Positions 17,856 to 27,094 of a stretch of 64,000 nt of DNA are shown in pieces. Origin of the DNA: Pseudomonadota bacterium. GTDB taxonomy: Bacteria; Pseudomonadota; Gammaproteobacteria; Burkholderiales; Burkholderiaceae_C. Positions within the stretch are counted from its first letter, which is position 1. Every line of letters begins with the position of its first letter. The DNA lies in NCBI GenBank assembly GCA_020161775.1, contig JAIUOW010000004.1:124001-188000 (forward strand), read 5' to 3'. The notes below the pieces were generated by a model that was not told where the DNA came from, did not search any database, and saw only the letters and a list, made by a program, of their open reading frames with translations. The translations under genes were made by a program, and so were the position numbers.

Positions 17856-18943
17856 CGCCGTCGGTCGAGGCCCTGCCACCGGGCCTGGTTACGCTGGCGG
17901 ACCACGAAGCGCATGCACGCACCCGGCTGGACGACAACGCCTGGGCCTATTTCAGCGGCGCGGCGGGCGATGAAATCACGCTACGCGCCAACCGTCATGC
18001 CTGGGACCGCCTGGCCCTGTTGCCGCGCGTACTGCAGCCGCTGGCCGGCTTTCATACCCGGGTAGAACTGCTGGGCCGCGCACTGGCGCACCCCCTGCTG
18101 GTGGCCCCCATGGCCTGGCAGCGCATGGCGCATGCCGACGGTGAAATCGCCATGGCACATGCCGCCGCCGCGCAGGGCGCCGGCCTGGTGCTGAGCACCC
18201 AGGCCAGCCAGCCGCTGGAAGCGGTGTCACAGGCCTTTGCCGCCTACCCCGAGGCCGGGCCGCTGTGGTTCCAGCTGTACTTGCAGGCCGACCGCGGCTT
18301 CACGCGGCAGCTGGTGCAAAGGGTGGAAGCAGCGGGCTACCAGGCGCTGGTGCTGACCGTGGATGCGCCCGTGCAGGGCGCCCGCGACCGTGAGCGCCGC
18401 GCGGGCTTTCGCCTGCCGCCGGGCATCAGCGCCGTCAATCTGGAGGGCACCTCGCCCGCCGCATCGCTGCTGGACACCGCGCCCACCTGGTCCGACGTGC
18501 AGTGGCTGCTGGGCATCACCCGGCTGCCGGTGCTGCTCAAGGGCGTGATGCACCCCGATGACGCGCGCCAGGCCGCCGCGCTGGGCGTGGCGGGACTGAT
18601 CGTGTCCAACCACGGCGGGCGCACGCTGGATACGGCGGTGAGCACCGCGTGGGCCCTGCCCCGCGTGGCCGACGCCACCGGCGGCAGCCTGCCCTTACTG
18701 GTGGACGGCGGCATCCGGCGCGGCACCGATGTGCTGAAGGCGCTGGCCCTGGGCGCGCGCGCCGTACTGGTTGGCCGGCCCTGCCTCTGGGGCCTGGCCA
18801 ACGCGGGCGCGGTCGGCGCAGCCCATGTGCTGCGGCTGCTGCGCGACGAATACGAAATAGCCCAGGCCCTGTGCGGCTGCGTTGCACCTGTTGACATCAC
18901 TGGCGCCATAGTTATTGCAAATGCGACGGATTCGCATTTATAA
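17852..18943 (+). CDS. FMN-dependent alpha-hydroxy-acid oxidizing protein
   Basis: A 363-residue flavoenzyme of the lactate dehydrogenase/glycolate oxidase family. Visible active-site elements: Tyr in [32 protein letters not shown], the FMN-contacting Lys in VLLKGVMHP, the catalytic His-Arg in SNHGGRTLD, and the phosphate-binding [12 protein letters not shown]. It therefore oxidises an L-2-hydroxy acid; which one cannot be told. Translation is coupled to piuC through an ATGA overlap, so it is in the iron-repressed operon. Its last codons contain the promoter of the next gene, bfd. Confidence 0.88.
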   Translation: MTPSVEALPPGLVTLADHEAHARTRLDDNAWAYFSGAAGDEITLRANRHAWDRLALLPRVLQPLAGFHTRVELLGRALAHPLLVAPMAWQRMAHADGEIAMAHAAAAQGAGLVLSTQASQPLEAVSQAFAAYPEAGPLWFQLYLQADRGFTRQLVQRVEAAGYQALVLTVDAPVQGARDRERRAGFRLPPGISAVNLEGTSPAASLLDTAPTWSDVQWLLGITRLPVLLKGVMHPDDARQAAALGVAGLIVSNHGGRTLDTAVSTAWALPRVADATGGSLPLLVDGGIRRGTDVLKALALGARAVLVGRPCLWGLANAGAVGAAHVLRLLRDEYEIAQALCGCVAPVDITGAIVIANATDSHL

Positions 18944-18944
18944 T
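18915..18944 (+). promoter_or_regulatory. bfd promoter with inverted repeat inside the preceding gene
   Basis: TTGCAA (18915-18920), an 18-base spacer and TATAAT (18939-18944) lie within the last ten codons of the oxidase gene. The spacer carries a perfect 8-bp inverted repeat, AAATGCGA...TCGCATTT (18919-18926/18932-18939), sharing its TTCGCATT arm with the Fur-like site before the receptor gene. It should allow bfd and the tonB genes to be transcribed separately under iron control. Confidence 0.6.
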
Positions 18945-18986
18945 CGCGTCACCATCAACAGCAAGCCAACCTGCCTGCCGCCCGTC

Positions 18987-19232
18987 ATGATTGTCTGCGT
19001 CTGCCACCGAGTTTCCGATCGCGATATCGCCCGCCATGTGCGGGCGGGCATGGGTTTTGACGACATCCAGTTCGAGCTCGGCGTGGCCACCCAGTGTGGC
19101 CGCTGCGAGGGCTGTGCGCGCGATGTGGTTGCCCAGTGCAGCGCGACGAATCCTGTCGCGGCCATCCAGCTCGCCAGCGCCATCACGGAAAGCAGGGCAT
19201 GGAACTCCTCACAAGTCTCGGCGCAAGCCTGA
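18987..19232 (+). CDS. bfd: Bacterioferritin-associated ferredoxin-type [2Fe-2S] protein
   Basis: An 81-residue protein, MIVCVCHRVSDRDIARHV..., with the BFD-type cluster ligands CVC at residues 4 and 6 and CGRC at about 37-40, plus an extra Cys right after (CEGC). Bfd docks on bacterioferritin and passes electrons through its haem so that stored iron is released when iron is scarce. Iron-starvation expression fits the promoter upstream. The C-terminal tail (ITESRAWNSSQVSAQA) is longer than in E. coli Bfd. Followed by the small overlapping reading frame and tonB. Confidence 0.9.
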   Translation: MIVCVCHRVSDRDIARHVRAGMGFDDIQFELGVATQCGRCEGCARDVVAQCSATNPVAAIQLASAITESRAWNSSQVSAQA

Positions 19233-19273
19233 TCCTGGTCGTCGGCTCAGCCTGGTGGATCTTTCGCAAATAG
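19199..19273 (+). CDS. Possible 24-residue single-span membrane peptide
   Basis: A reading frame overlapping the end of bfd encodes MELLTSLGASLILVVGSAWW then IFRK. It has an ideal single membrane span (residues 5-21) and a positively charged C-terminal end, the layout of bacterial membrane microproteins. A purine-rich GGAAAGCAGGG lies before the ATG. It sits between bfd and tonB in a Fur-controlled operon. Too short for statistical support; expression is inferred only. Confidence 0.35.
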   Translation: MELLTSLGASLILVVGSAWWIFRK

Positions 19274-19337
19274 GTGCCTGTGCAGGTGCCGTGGCGCTCC
19301 CGGCGCCTGGCCGCCACGGCGGCAGCCCCTCTAAACT

Positions 19338-20024
19338 ATGACCACGCTTGACCTTCCCCTTCCCGCGCGCCCTGTGAACCGCAACGCCATCATTGCCGCC
19401 AGCGTGGTGCTGTTCCACGTGGCCGCCCTGTGGGCGCTGCAAACCGGGCTGCTGCGCCGGGCGGTGGAAATCATCGTGCCCGCGCAGGTCATTGCGGAGT
19501 TCATCGAGCCGCCCCAACCCAAGGTGGAGCCGCCACCGCCCGTGCCCAAGCCGCCCGTGCCGCTCAAGCAACCCGTCACCAGGAAGGCCGAGGTGTTGCC
19601 CCCGCCCCCCATGCCGGTGGCCATTGCAGACCCCACACCAGCCCCTGCCGCGCCCACTGGCGTCACCGCCCCCCAGCCGCCGGCCCCGCCGGTCGCTGCG
19701 CCTGTGGCCGCCGCGCCCGTAGCGCCGCCGCCCCCGCCCAAGGTGGAGTTGCCGTCCAGCGACGCCGACTACCTGCAAAACCCCAAGCCCGCCTACCCCG
19801 CCATCAGCAAGCGGCTGGGCGAACAGGGCAAGGTCGTCATTCGCGTGCTGATCGGCGTGGACGGCACGGCGCAACGCGCCGAGATCCGCCAGTCCAGCGG
19901 TTACGACCGTCTGGACCAGGCGGCGCTTTCCACCGTGCAACGCTGGCGCTACGTGCCAGGCAAGCGCGGCGGCGTAGCCGAGGCCATGTGGTTCAACGTA
20001 CCCATCAATTTTGTTCTGGAGTAA
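19338..20024 (+). CDS. tonB: Energy transducer TonB
   Basis: A 228-residue protein with an N-terminal membrane anchor (about residues 15-37, IIAASVVLFHVAALWALQT), a long Pro-rich periplasmic stretch (residues 55-140, KVEPPPPVPKPPVPLKQP), and the C-terminal TonB domain (YLQNPKPAYPAISKRLGEQG to NFVLE). With ExbB and ExbD it couples the proton gradient to outer-membrane receptors such as the one at 14821. exbB starts 8 bases after its stop, so the three genes form one operon. Confidence 0.95.
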   Translation: MTTLDLPLPARPVNRNAIIAASVVLFHVAALWALQTGLLRRAVEIIVPAQVIAEFIEPPQPKVEPPPPVPKPPVPLKQPVTRKAEVLPPPPMPVAIADPTPAPAAPTGVTAPQPPAPPVAAPVAAAPVAPPPPPKVELPSSDADYLQNPKPAYPAISKRLGEQGKVVIRVLIGVDGTAQRAEIRQSSGYDRLDQAALSTVQRWRYVPGKRGGVAEAMWFNVPINFVLE

Positions 20025-20032
20025 ATCAAGTC

Positions 20033-20758
20033 ATGGAATCGCAATTCGGCCTCATCAACGTCTGGACGCAGGGTGACCTGGTCACCAAGGGCGTGTTCAT
20101 CCTGCTGCTGGTCATGTCGCTGGCGTCGTGGATCGTGATCCTGACCAAGGCGCTGGACCTGCGCAAATACAGCGTCCAGTCCCGGGCGACCGAAAGCTTC
20201 TGGCATTCAGCCGACTTTGCCGACGGCATGAACAAGCTGGGCACGGACCCCGCCAACCCGTTTCGCCAGCTGGCCGTGGAAGGCCGCGACGCGGCAGCGC
20301 ACATCCTGCACAAGGACGGAGCCACCAAGCCCCAGCTGCATGACACGCTGGACGCGAGCGACTGGATCACCCGCAGCCTGCGCAACAGCATTGACGAGTC
20401 CACCGCCAAGCTGCAGGCCGGCCTGGCCGTGCTGGCGTCGGTAGGCTCCACCGCCCCGTTTGTCGGCCTATTCGGCACCGTCTGGGGCATCTACCACGCA
20501 CTCATGGCCATTGGCGTGGCGGGCCAGGCCACGATTGACAAGGTGGCGGGCCCGATCGGCGAGGCGCTGATCATGACCGCGCTGGGGCTGGCGGTGGCCA
20601 TCCCCGCCGTACTGGGCTACAACGCCCTGGTGCGCGGCAACAAGAGCGTGCTGGCACGGCTGAACCGCTTTGCCCACGATTTGCATGCGTACTTTGTGAC
20701 CGGCGCGCGCGTGTCGGCCAACGGCCCGGGCCGCGTTGTGCCCATGAAGAAGGCTTGA
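20033..20758 (+). CDS. exbB: Biopolymer transport protein ExbB
   Basis: A 241-residue MotA/TolQ/ExbB-family proton channel subunit. Three membrane segments are seen: about residues 20-40 (GVFILLLVMSLASWIVIL), 130-155 (STAPFVGLFGTVWGIYHAL) and 175-195 (ALIMTALGLAVAIPAVLGYN). The second and third carry the family signature. The start MESQFGLINVWTQGD is chosen because it directly follows tonB with GGAG in the tonB stop region. The protein forms a pentamer around an ExbD dimer in the inner membrane. Confidence 0.95.
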   Translation: MESQFGLINVWTQGDLVTKGVFILLLVMSLASWIVILTKALDLRKYSVQSRATESFWHSADFADGMNKLGTDPANPFRQLAVEGRDAAAHILHKDGATKPQLHDTLDASDWITRSLRNSIDESTAKLQAGLAVLASVGSTAPFVGLFGTVWGIYHALMAIGVAGQATIDKVAGPIGEALIMTALGLAVAIPAVLGYNALVRGNKSVLARLNRFAHDLHAYFVTGARVSANGPGRVVPMKKA

Positions 20759-20764
20759 TCCACC

Positions 20765-21181
<417 letters not shown>

Positions 21182-21206
21182 CCGGCAGGAAAAAACACCC
21201 GATCTT

Positions 21207-21250
21207 GTTGAGAATGACTTGCATTTATATTTGCGAATCATTATCATTTA
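21207..21250 (+). promoter_or_regulatory. Strong Fur-like site in front of hemP
   Basis: The stretch 21227-21245 ends in AATCATTATC, an exact match to one half of the Fur consensus, with about 12 of 19 matches overall. GAATGACTTGCATT upstream (from 21211) extends it to two overlapping sites, and the segment is AT-rich amid GC-rich DNA. It should repress hemP when iron is plentiful. Confidence 0.75.
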
Positions 21251-21270
21251 CATCAGGAGTTAAGCACCAC

Positions 21271-21480
21271 ATGGCCACCACCCATCCCCAGCAAGCACAA
21301 GCTGAACTGCCCCGCACCGATACAGCGAGCAGCACCGCCGGGCCGGTGCTGGACGGGCCTTGCCGGCAAGTGCCCAGCACCGCCTTGCTGCAAGGCGGCA
21401 AGGCGGTGGAGATCAACCACAACGGCGCGATTTACCAGCTGCAGTCCACCAAGCTGGGCAAGCTGATCCTGACCAAGTAA
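21271..21480 (+). CDS. hemP: Hemin uptake protein HemP
   Basis: A 69-residue protein whose C-terminal third (VEINHNGAIYQLQSTKLGKL ending ILTK) is the HemP/HmuP domain, here preceded by a flexible N-terminus. HemP proteins are needed for full expression of haem uptake genes in several proteobacteria, probably as small regulators. The ATG at 21271 follows AGGAG. No haem receptor or ABC genes are next to it, so it acts on loci elsewhere or is a relic of a bigger cluster. Confidence 0.88.
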   Translation: MATTHPQQAQAELPRTDTASSTAGPVLDGPCRQVPSTALLQGGKAVEINHNGAIYQLQSTKLGKLILTK

Positions 21481-21494
21481 GTTTCATCGTGGGG

Positions 21495-21529
21495 CGACCC
21501 GAGGCTTCCAGTCTCCAAGGTCGTTTTTT
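21495..21529 (+). terminator. Rho-independent terminator after hemP
   Basis: CGACC pairs with GGTCG around an inner GAGGCT/AGTCTC stem (one G-T pair), followed by TTTTTT at 21524-21529. Confidence 0.7.
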
Positions 21530-21586
21530 GCCAGCCAACGGGTTTTGTCCCCGGTAGCCAGGCTTTTTTTCCGCGTGCTTTTCCGC

Positions 21587-21994
21587 TTAGAGGCCAATGG
21601 CCGCGATGCCGGCCCGGGCGATCTGGGCGTCCTCGGTGGACTTCACGCCACTGACGCCCACGGCGCCCAGGACCTGGCCATCCTTCACGATGGGCACGCC
21701 GCCCTCCAGCAGGCCCTTGAGGTCCGGCGCGCTCAGGAACGACACTCGGCCCGCGTTGATCATGTCTTCATACATCTTGCTCTCACGCCGTCCCACGGCG
21801 GCCGTGTGGGCCTTGGCCGGCGCAATATGGGCAGAGATGGGCGCCGCGCCGTCCAGGCGCTGCAGCCACAGCAGGTGGCCACCATCGTCCACAATGGCAA
21901 TGGTCACGGCCCAGTTGTTCTTCAGGGCTTCGGCTTCAGCGGCGGCGCCGATAGCTTTGATGTCGGATGCTTCGAGGATTGATTTGGTTTTCAT
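21587..21994 (-). CDS. GlcG/HbpS family protein (DUF336)
   Basis: A 135-residue protein with AIVDDGGHLLWLQRLDGA and GGVPIVKDGQVLGAVGVSG, the hallmarks of the GlcG/HbpS fold. Some members bind haem (HbpS), others are encoded with glycolate or corrinoid genes. No signal peptide, so it is cytoplasmic here. It converges on hemP from the other side, which may hint at a haem-related role, but the family is broad and the function is not shown. Confidence 0.85.
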   Translation of the reverse strand: MKTKSILEASDIKAIGAAAEAEALKNNWAVTIAIVDDGGHLLWLQRLDGAAPISAHIAPAKAHTAAVGRRESKMYEDMINAGRVSFLSAPDLKGLLEGGVPIVKDGQVLGAVGVSGVKSTEDAQIARAGIAAIGL

Positions 21995-22095
21995 ACCTCA
22001 AGCATAACGGCTGTACGGCTATTGCCCAGCGGGGCCTTGAATCAACCTAGAATGCGCCCAACTGCGCTCCGCAGGAAATGAAAGGAGTCATACGC

Positions 22096-22782
22096 ATGAA
22101 CGACCAGACCATTGACTACGGCTATGCCGTCTCTACCTCCGAGCAGCGCAACAAAGTGCTGCGCAACACCTACTGGCTGCTGGCCCTGAGCCTGCTGCCC
22201 ACCGTGCTGGGCGCCTGGATCGGCGTGGCCACCGGCATCACCCGGAGCCTGACAGGCGGCGTGGGCCTGATCGTCTTCCTGGCCGGCGCTTTCGGCTTCA
22301 TGTTCGCCATCGAAAAAACCAAGAACTCCGCGGCCGGCGTGCCGGTGCTGCTGGCGTTCACGTTCTTCATGGGGCTGATGCTGTCGCGCCTGATCGCCAT
22401 GGTGCTGGGCTTCAAGAATGGCCCGAGCCTGGTGATGACGGCTTTTGGCGGCACCGCCGGCGTGTTTTTCGTGATGGCCAGCCTGGCCAGCGTGATCAAG
22501 CGCGATCTCTCGGGCATGGGCAAATTCCTGTTCGTGGGCGCCCTGGCCATCATGATCGGCGGCATCATCAATGTGTTTGTTGGCTCCACCGTGGGCATGA
22601 TGGTCATCAGCGTGATGGCCATCGGCATCTTCAGCGCCTACATGCTGTATGACCTGAAGCGGATCATTGATGGCGGCGAGACCAACTACATCAGCGCTAC
22701 GCTGGCGCTTTACCTGGACATCTTCAACGTGTTCCAGAGCCTGCTGGCGCTGCTGGGCCTGACGGGTGGCAGCAACGATTGA
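22096..22782 (+). CDS. Bax inhibitor-1 / YccA family membrane protein
   Basis: About 228 residues with seven predicted membrane spans and the BI-1 motif near the end (YMLYDLKRIIDGGETNYISA then LALYLDIFNVFQSLLALLGL). YccA-type members interact with and modulate the membrane protease FtsH; others are pH-sensitive Ca2+ leak channels. The start at 22096 (MNDQTIDYGYAVSTSEQRNK) has AAGGAG upstream, itself made of an earlier in-frame ATG. Monocistronic, ending at a shared terminator. Confidence 0.92.
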   Translation: MNDQTIDYGYAVSTSEQRNKVLRNTYWLLALSLLPTVLGAWIGVATGITRSLTGGVGLIVFLAGAFGFMFAIEKTKNSAAGVPVLLAFTFFMGLMLSRLIAMVLGFKNGPSLVMTAFGGTAGVFFVMASLASVIKRDLSGMGKFLFVGALAIMIGGIINVFVGSTVGMMVISVMAIGIFSAYMLYDLKRIIDGGETNYISATLALYLDIFNVFQSLLALLGLTGGSND

Positions 22783-22800
22783 TCGGTTCAACCGAAAATG

Positions 22801-22826
22801 AAAAAGGGAGCTTCGGCTCCCTTTTT
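22801..22826. terminator. Bidirectional terminator between BI-1 and rlmD genes
   Basis: AAAAAGGGAGC-TTCG-GCTCCCTTTTT is a perfect stem with a stable TTCG loop and A/T runs on both sides. It serves both convergent genes. Confidence 0.9.
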
Positions 22827-22828
22827 CA

Positions 22829-24253
22829 CTATTGCAAGTCAAACACCGCAATGCTCTCCACATGCGCCGTGTGGGGAAACATGTTCACGACTCCCGCAGC
22901 GGTGCAGGTATAGCCTGCCTGGTGCACGAGCAAGCCCGCATCGCGCGCCAGCGTGGCAGGGTTGCAGCTCACATAGACAATGCGCCGGGGCGGCGTCCAG
23001 TTCGCCGCACCCTCTGGCAACGGCGGCGCTTCGGGTGTGCCAAGGCGGGCCTGGTGCAGGTCCGCGAGCGCCTTGGCCAGCGCAAACGCACCCTCGCGCG
23101 GTGGGTCCACCAACCAGCGGTCGGCCATGCCGTCGGCCACCAGCATCGCCGGCGTGATCTCGAACAGGTTGCGCGCCACGAACCGCGTGGGCGCCAGGCC
23201 GCCACGCTGCGCCTGGTTGCGTGCGTAGTTCTCGCGTGAACGCGCCACCAGTGCCTCGCTGCCCTCAATGCCCAGCACCTCGCGCGCGCCCGTGGCCAGC
23301 GGCAGCGTGAAATTGCCCAGGCCGCAAAACCAGTCGATCACGCGCTCGCTGCGCTGCACATCCAGCAGCCTCAGCGCGCGAGACACCAGCACGCGGTTGA
23401 TGTGCGGGTTGACCTGGGTGAAGTCGGTCGGCTTGAACGGCATGGTGATGCCGAAATCAGGCAGCGCATAGGCCAGTTGCGGGCCATCTTCATCCAGCAG
23501 ACTGACGGTGTCCGGGCCTTTGGGCTGCAGCCACCACTGCACACCGGCATGCTCTGCCGCAAACGCGCGCAACTTCTGCAGATCGCCCGCGCTCAGGGGC
23601 TCCAGATGGCGCAGCACCAGGGCCGTCACATCGTCGCCACAGGCCAGTTCGATCTGGGGGCAGGTCTCGATGGCATCCAGGGAGCCAATCAGCGCGCGCA
23701 GCGGCACCAGCATGGCGCTCACATGGGGCGGCAGCACCGGGCACACGCTCATGTCGGCCACATAGCGGCTCTTGCGCTCGTGAAAGCCCACCAGCACCAC
23801 GCCCTTCTTGTGCACATGGCGCACCGACAGCCGCGCCCGGTAGCGGTAGCCCCAGGCCGGCCCTTCGATCGGCCGTAATACGTTGCCGGCCTTGACCTTG
23901 CCCAGGTGCCAGAGGTTGTCCTCCAGTACCCGCTGCTTCACGGCCACCTGGGCGCCCACATGCAGGTGCTGCATCTTGCAGCCACCACAGGCGCCCGCGT
24001 GCAGGCCAAAGTGCGGGCAGCCTGGCTGCACGCGCTGCGACGATTCGCGGTGAACCGCACTGAGCGTGGCCTGTTCCCAGTTGTTCTTCTTGCGGTTGAC
24101 GTTGGCGGTCACCACTTCAAAAGGCAAGGCACCCTCGATGAACACCACCTTACCGTCCGGCTTGCGGGCCACACCCTGCGCGTCGATGTCCAGCGCGTCC
24201 ACATGGAGCCAGCCGTCGGGCAGGCCGGCGTTGTTTTCAATCTCTGCTGTCAT
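22829..24253 (-). CDS. rlmD: 23S rRNA (uracil-1939-C5)-methyltransferase
   Basis: A 474-residue SAM-dependent RNA methyltransferase. An N-terminal TRAM domain ([20 protein letters not shown]) is followed by Fe-S ligands ([19 protein letters not shown], about residues 79-97), the SAM-binding [14 protein letters not shown], and the catalytic region [14 protein letters not shown] with its nucleophilic Cys. RlmD modifies U1939 of 23S rRNA. Slightly longer than the E. coli enzyme because of an insert near [18 protein letters not shown]. The exonuclease and rpoS genes lie upstream on the same strand. Confidence 0.93.
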   Translation of the reverse strand: MTAEIENNAGLPDGWLHVDALDIDAQGVARKPDGKVVFIEGALPFEVVTANVNRKKNNWEQATLSAVHRESSQRVQPGCPHFGLHAGACGGCKMQHLHVGAQVAVKQRVLEDNLWHLGKVKAGNVLRPIEGPAWGYRYRARLSVRHVHKKGVVLVGFHERKSRYVADMSVCPVLPPHVSAMLVPLRALIGSLDAIETCPQIELACGDDVTALVLRHLEPLSAGDLQKLRAFAAEHAGVQWWLQPKGPDTVSLLDEDGPQLAYALPDFGITMPFKPTDFTQVNPHINRVLVSRALRLLDVQRSERVIDWFCGLGNFTLPLATGAREVLGIEGSEALVARSRENYARNQAQRGGLAPTRFVARNLFEITPAMLVADGMADRWLVDPPREGAFALAKALADLHQARLGTPEAPPLPEGAANWTPPRRIVYVSCNPATLARDAGLLVHQAGYTCTAAGVVNMFPHTAHVESIAVFDLQ

Positions 24254-24326
24254 GGCCCGATTGTCTCAGGTGCCATGCCGCCCGCCTCAAATGGAGGTCA
24301 GCGAAATACTGGTCCCGTCCGCGGGA

Positions 24327-25112
24327 TCAGCCCCAGGCCGCCAGGTATTCCTGCCAGTGGGTCTCGGTGGGTGCCAGGTTGCCCAGGCTGTCCTTGACCA
24401 GCGCGATCTCCAGGTCATATTCCTTTTCTGTCAGCCCGCCGCGCATTTTCTGGAACCGGCAGTACAGCAGGTAGGTGTTCATGACGTCGGTTTCACAATA
24501 CCGGCGGATCTCGTCGAGCTTGCCATCCAGGTACGCCGGGTAGACCTGCGAGCCGTCCATGCCCAGCTTGCCAGGAAAGCCGCACAGCCTGGCCATGGCA
24601 TCCAGCGGCGCGGCACCGCGCGGCTGGTACATGGCCAGCAGGTCCATGAGGTCCAGGTGGCGCATGTGGTAGCGGCTGATGTAGTTGTTCCACTTGAACT
24701 CGCGATCGTCGTCGCCCAGGTCCCAATACTTGTCGGCCACCACGCCATGTTTAAGGCCCCGGTAGTTCAGCACCGGCAGGTCAAAGCCGCCACCGTTCCA
24801 GCTCACCAGCTGAGGCACATGCTTTTCAACGGTGTTGAAAAAGGTCTGGATGACCTTGCCTTCGCTGGCGCCGTCGCGGTCCACGAACGAATGCACGCGC
24901 AGCCCCTCGGCATTGCGGAAAACGCAGCTGATGACCAGGATGCGCTGCAGGTGCAGCGGTACGAAATCGCTTTGCCCCTTGTCCTTGCGCTCCTGCGCCC
25001 ACGCCGCGAATACCTGCTCGTCGGTCGCGTCCGCAGGGTCGTCGCGCATGCCGCGCAGGCCCGCCACGTCGGGGATGGATTCGATGTCAAAAACAAGTAC
25101 AGGCCAGCTCAT
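24327..25112 (-). CDS. PolB-like 3'-5' exonuclease (DnaQ fold)
   Basis: A 261-residue cytoplasmic protein of the predicted PolB-type exonuclease family. The three DnaQ-like motifs are present: FDIESIPD (Asp/Glu metal ligands, about residues 7-14), SWNGGGFDLPVL (about 100-111) and RYCETDVMNTYLLY (about 206-219). It probably removes nucleotides from DNA 3' ends. The start at 25112 (MSWPVLVFDIESIPD) is chosen because the domain begins there. A structured repeat separates it from rpoS. Confidence 0.88.
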   Translation of the reverse strand: MSWPVLVFDIESIPDVAGLRGMRDDPADATDEQVFAAWAQERKDKGQSDFVPLHLQRILVISCVFRNAEGLRVHSFVDRDGASEGKVIQTFFNTVEKHVPQLVSWNGGGFDLPVLNYRGLKHGVVADKYWDLGDDDREFKWNNYISRYHMRHLDLMDLLAMYQPRGAAPLDAMARLCGFPGKLGMDGSQVYPAYLDGKLDEIRRYCETDVMNTYLLYCRFQKMRGGLTEKEYDLEIALVKDSLGNLAPTETHWQEYLAAWG

Positions 25113-25117
25113 GCGGG

Positions 25118-25190
25118 CCCCACGTCCGGCGTTGCCGGTTTGCCCCCCGAGGGGGCTTTCGCTTGCTTGAAGCGGTTCTGCGCTGCGCTC
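25118..25190 (-). repeat. GC-rich structured intergenic repeat after rpoS
   Basis: The spacer holds GTCCGGCGTTGCCGG, CCCCCCGAGGGGG and GCTTGCTTGAAGC, three hairpin-forming stretches. Read on the minus strand it resembles the CCCCCT-GGGGG intergenic element I know from Comamonadaceae genomes. The one at 11523 shares the CCCCCT/GGGGG core. It could end the rpoS transcript, though there is no T run. Confidence 0.45.
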
Positions 25191-25203
25191 ATGCGGTGCG
25201 ATG

Positions 25204-26199
25204 CTACAGCAGTGCCTGCTTGTCGATGCCGTTTCGCACCATGTTGCGCTTGAGCTTGAGCAGCGCTTCGTTCTGGATCTGGCGCACGCGCTCGCGCGTG
25301 AGGCCCAGGCGGTCACTCAGCACCTCCAGCGTCTCGGGCTCGCGGTCATGCAGGCCAAAGCGGCCTTCCAGCACTTCCTTTTCCCGCGAGGACAACGCGT
25401 CAATCCAGTTGTCCAGCAGCCGCCCGACCTCGTGGCTGTGGGTGATGCCCGTGGGGTCTTGCGCATCCGGGCCCGCCAGGCTGTCGCCCAGGGTATGGTC
25501 GTCATCCGATCGGTCCATCTGCGCATCCAGCGAGCGCGGCGTCTCGGCCAGGGCCAGGAGGTCGGCCACCTCCTGCACGTCACGGCCCAGCAATGCGGCG
25601 ACGTCTTCCACGCGCACGCCCTCGCCTTCCAGGCCGTTGCGCCGCCCGGCGAATGCAGGATCGTTCTCCAGCGCGCGCCGGGCCCGCAGCACCTGCTGCA
25701 GCTCTCGCACCACGTGCACAGGCAGGCGGATCACCCGGCCCTGGTTCATCACGGCGCGCTCCACCGCCTGCCTTATCCACCAGGTGGCGTAAGTGGAAAA
25801 GCGAAAGCCGCGCTCGGGCTCGAATTTGCTCGTGGCATGCATCAAGCCGAGGTTGCCCTCTTCGATCAGGTCTGCCAGCGGCACGCCGCGCCCGAGATAA
25901 CCCTTCGCGATGCTGACCACCAGCCTCAGGTTGTGCTCGATCATGGACTGGCGCGCCGCGAAATCGCCCGCGCGCGCGCGGGTGGCAACCTCGTGCTCTT
26001 CTTCAGCGGTGAAAAGCTCGGTCCGGCGCACATCGCGCAGGTACAGCGTGAGCGTGTCGCTGGATTCACCTGCCACGTCGGCCAGGGGTTCGCGTGCAAC
26101 GTTGCCGGTTGTGGCGAAGCCGGCCTCGGCATCGCCCACGCCTGCACCCTCAAGCGCGTCCGGAACTGCTGTCTTGCTGTGTCCGTTGCGCTTCTTCAT
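25204..26199 (-). CDS. rpoS: RNA polymerase sigma factor RpoS
   Basis: A 331-residue sigma-70 family factor for stationary phase and general stress. After a variable N-terminus come region 1.2 ([20 protein letters not shown]), region 2 ([48 protein letters not shown]), region 3 and region 4 with the helix-turn-helix [20 protein letters not shown]. It follows nlpD with a 5-base gap, as in most proteobacteria. In other species the main rpoS promoter lies inside nlpD; that was not located here. Confidence 0.96.
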   Translation of the reverse strand: MKKRNGHSKTAVPDALEGAGVGDAEAGFATTGNVAREPLADVAGESSDTLTLYLRDVRRTELFTAEEEHEVATRARAGDFAARQSMIEHNLRLVVSIAKGYLGRGVPLADLIEEGNLGLMHATSKFEPERGFRFSTYATWWIRQAVERAVMNQGRVIRLPVHVVRELQQVLRARRALENDPAFAGRRNGLEGEGVRVEDVAALLGRDVQEVADLLALAETPRSLDAQMDRSDDDHTLGDSLAGPDAQDPTGITHSHEVGRLLDNWIDALSSREKEVLEGRFGLHDREPETLEVLSDRLGLTRERVRQIQNEALLKLKRNMVRNGIDKQALL

Positions 26200-26204
26200 G
26201 GCAG

Positions 26205-27080
26205 CTACCTGGCGGGCAGGTACCGGGCCGGGTCCACCGGCTTGCCCTGGCGACGGATTTCAAAATGCAGCTTGACGCGGTCTGCATCACTGCTGCCCAT
26301 CTCGGCGATCTTCTGGCCCTTGCGCACCGATTGGTCTTCCTTGACCAGCAGTGTCTGGTTGTGCGCGTACGCCGACAGGTAGGTGTTGTTGTGCTTGAGG
26401 ATGATCAGGTTGCCGTAACCGCGCAGGCCCGCGCCCGCGTAAACCACGCGTCCGTCGGCGGCGGCCACCACGGCATCGCCAGCCTTGCCACCGATGTCCA
26501 GGCCCTTGTTCTTGACCTCGTCGTAACCGGCAATCAATGTGCCGTTGACAGGCCAGGCCCAGGACACATCGTCTTCACCCGCTGGCGCGGCTGGCGCCGC
26601 CGGTGCGGATGCGGCAGCCACAGGCCGCGGTGCACTGGCCGTCTGCGTGGGCGTACCGGCCGCAGGCGCGGCTGTGCCGGACGCGACCGGGCGCACCACC
26701 ACGCCTGTGTCGGGCGCGGCTGCAGCCACAGTGGGCGGCACGACGCGCAGCACCTGGCCGACTTCAATGACGTTGGGGTTCTCCAGCGTGTTCCACCGCA
26801 CCAGGTCCCGCCAGTTCTGGCCGTTCTCCAGCGCAATGCGCACCAGGGTGTCGCCGGGTTTGACGGTGTAGTAGCCGGGCTTGCCCGCATTCTCGGCGCC
26901 GGGCAATGCCTTCGCGGGCGAAGCGGCTGGCTCCACGGCCACCGCCGCACCGCGGCTGGCGCCCGCGGTGCGGTCCTCGACCGGCGCGGGCGTGCGCGAA
27001 CTGGAGGCGCAGCCGGCGAGGAAAGCGGCAGCCACCCCTGCGACCACGAGATTCCTGCCCCGGTTCAACGACTCGAACAT
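26205..27080 (-). CDS. nlpD: Murein hydrolase activator lipoprotein NlpD
   Basis: A 291-residue lipoprotein: signal peptide with lipobox LAGC (Cys at about 24), a Pro/Ala-rich linker, a LysM domain ([20 protein letters not shown]), a second linker and a C-terminal LytM/M23 domain. The zinc ligands are degenerate: HxGxD reads NKGLD and HxH reads KLH, so it should be inactive and act by activating an amidase such as AmiC during cell separation, as E. coli NlpD does. The ATG at 27080 is chosen over an upstream TTG. Confidence 0.94.
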   Translation of the reverse strand: MFESLNRGRNLVVAGVAAAFLAGCASSSRTPAPVEDRTAGASRGAAVAVEPAASPAKALPGAENAGKPGYYTVKPGDTLVRIALENGQNWRDLVRWNTLENPNVIEVGQVLRVVPPTVAAAAPDTGVVVRPVASGTAAPAAGTPTQTASAPRPVAAASAPAAPAAPAGEDDVSWAWPVNGTLIAGYDEVKNKGLDIGGKAGDAVVAAADGRVVYAGAGLRGYGNLIILKHNNTYLSAYAHNQTLLVKEDQSVRKGQKIAEMGSSDADRVKLHFEIRRQGKPVDPARYLPAR

Positions 27081-27094
27081 CTTGTTGTTTCCCT

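Noticed and set aside
21587..21994. Haem-binding role for the GlcG/HbpS-like protein from its place beside hemP
   Set aside because: It is convergent, not co-transcribed, with hemP, and the DUF336 family is too broad to support the claim.
26205..27080. NlpD as an active M23 peptidase
   Set aside because: The HxGxD and HxH zinc motifs are degenerate (NKGLD, KLH), so an activator role fits better.
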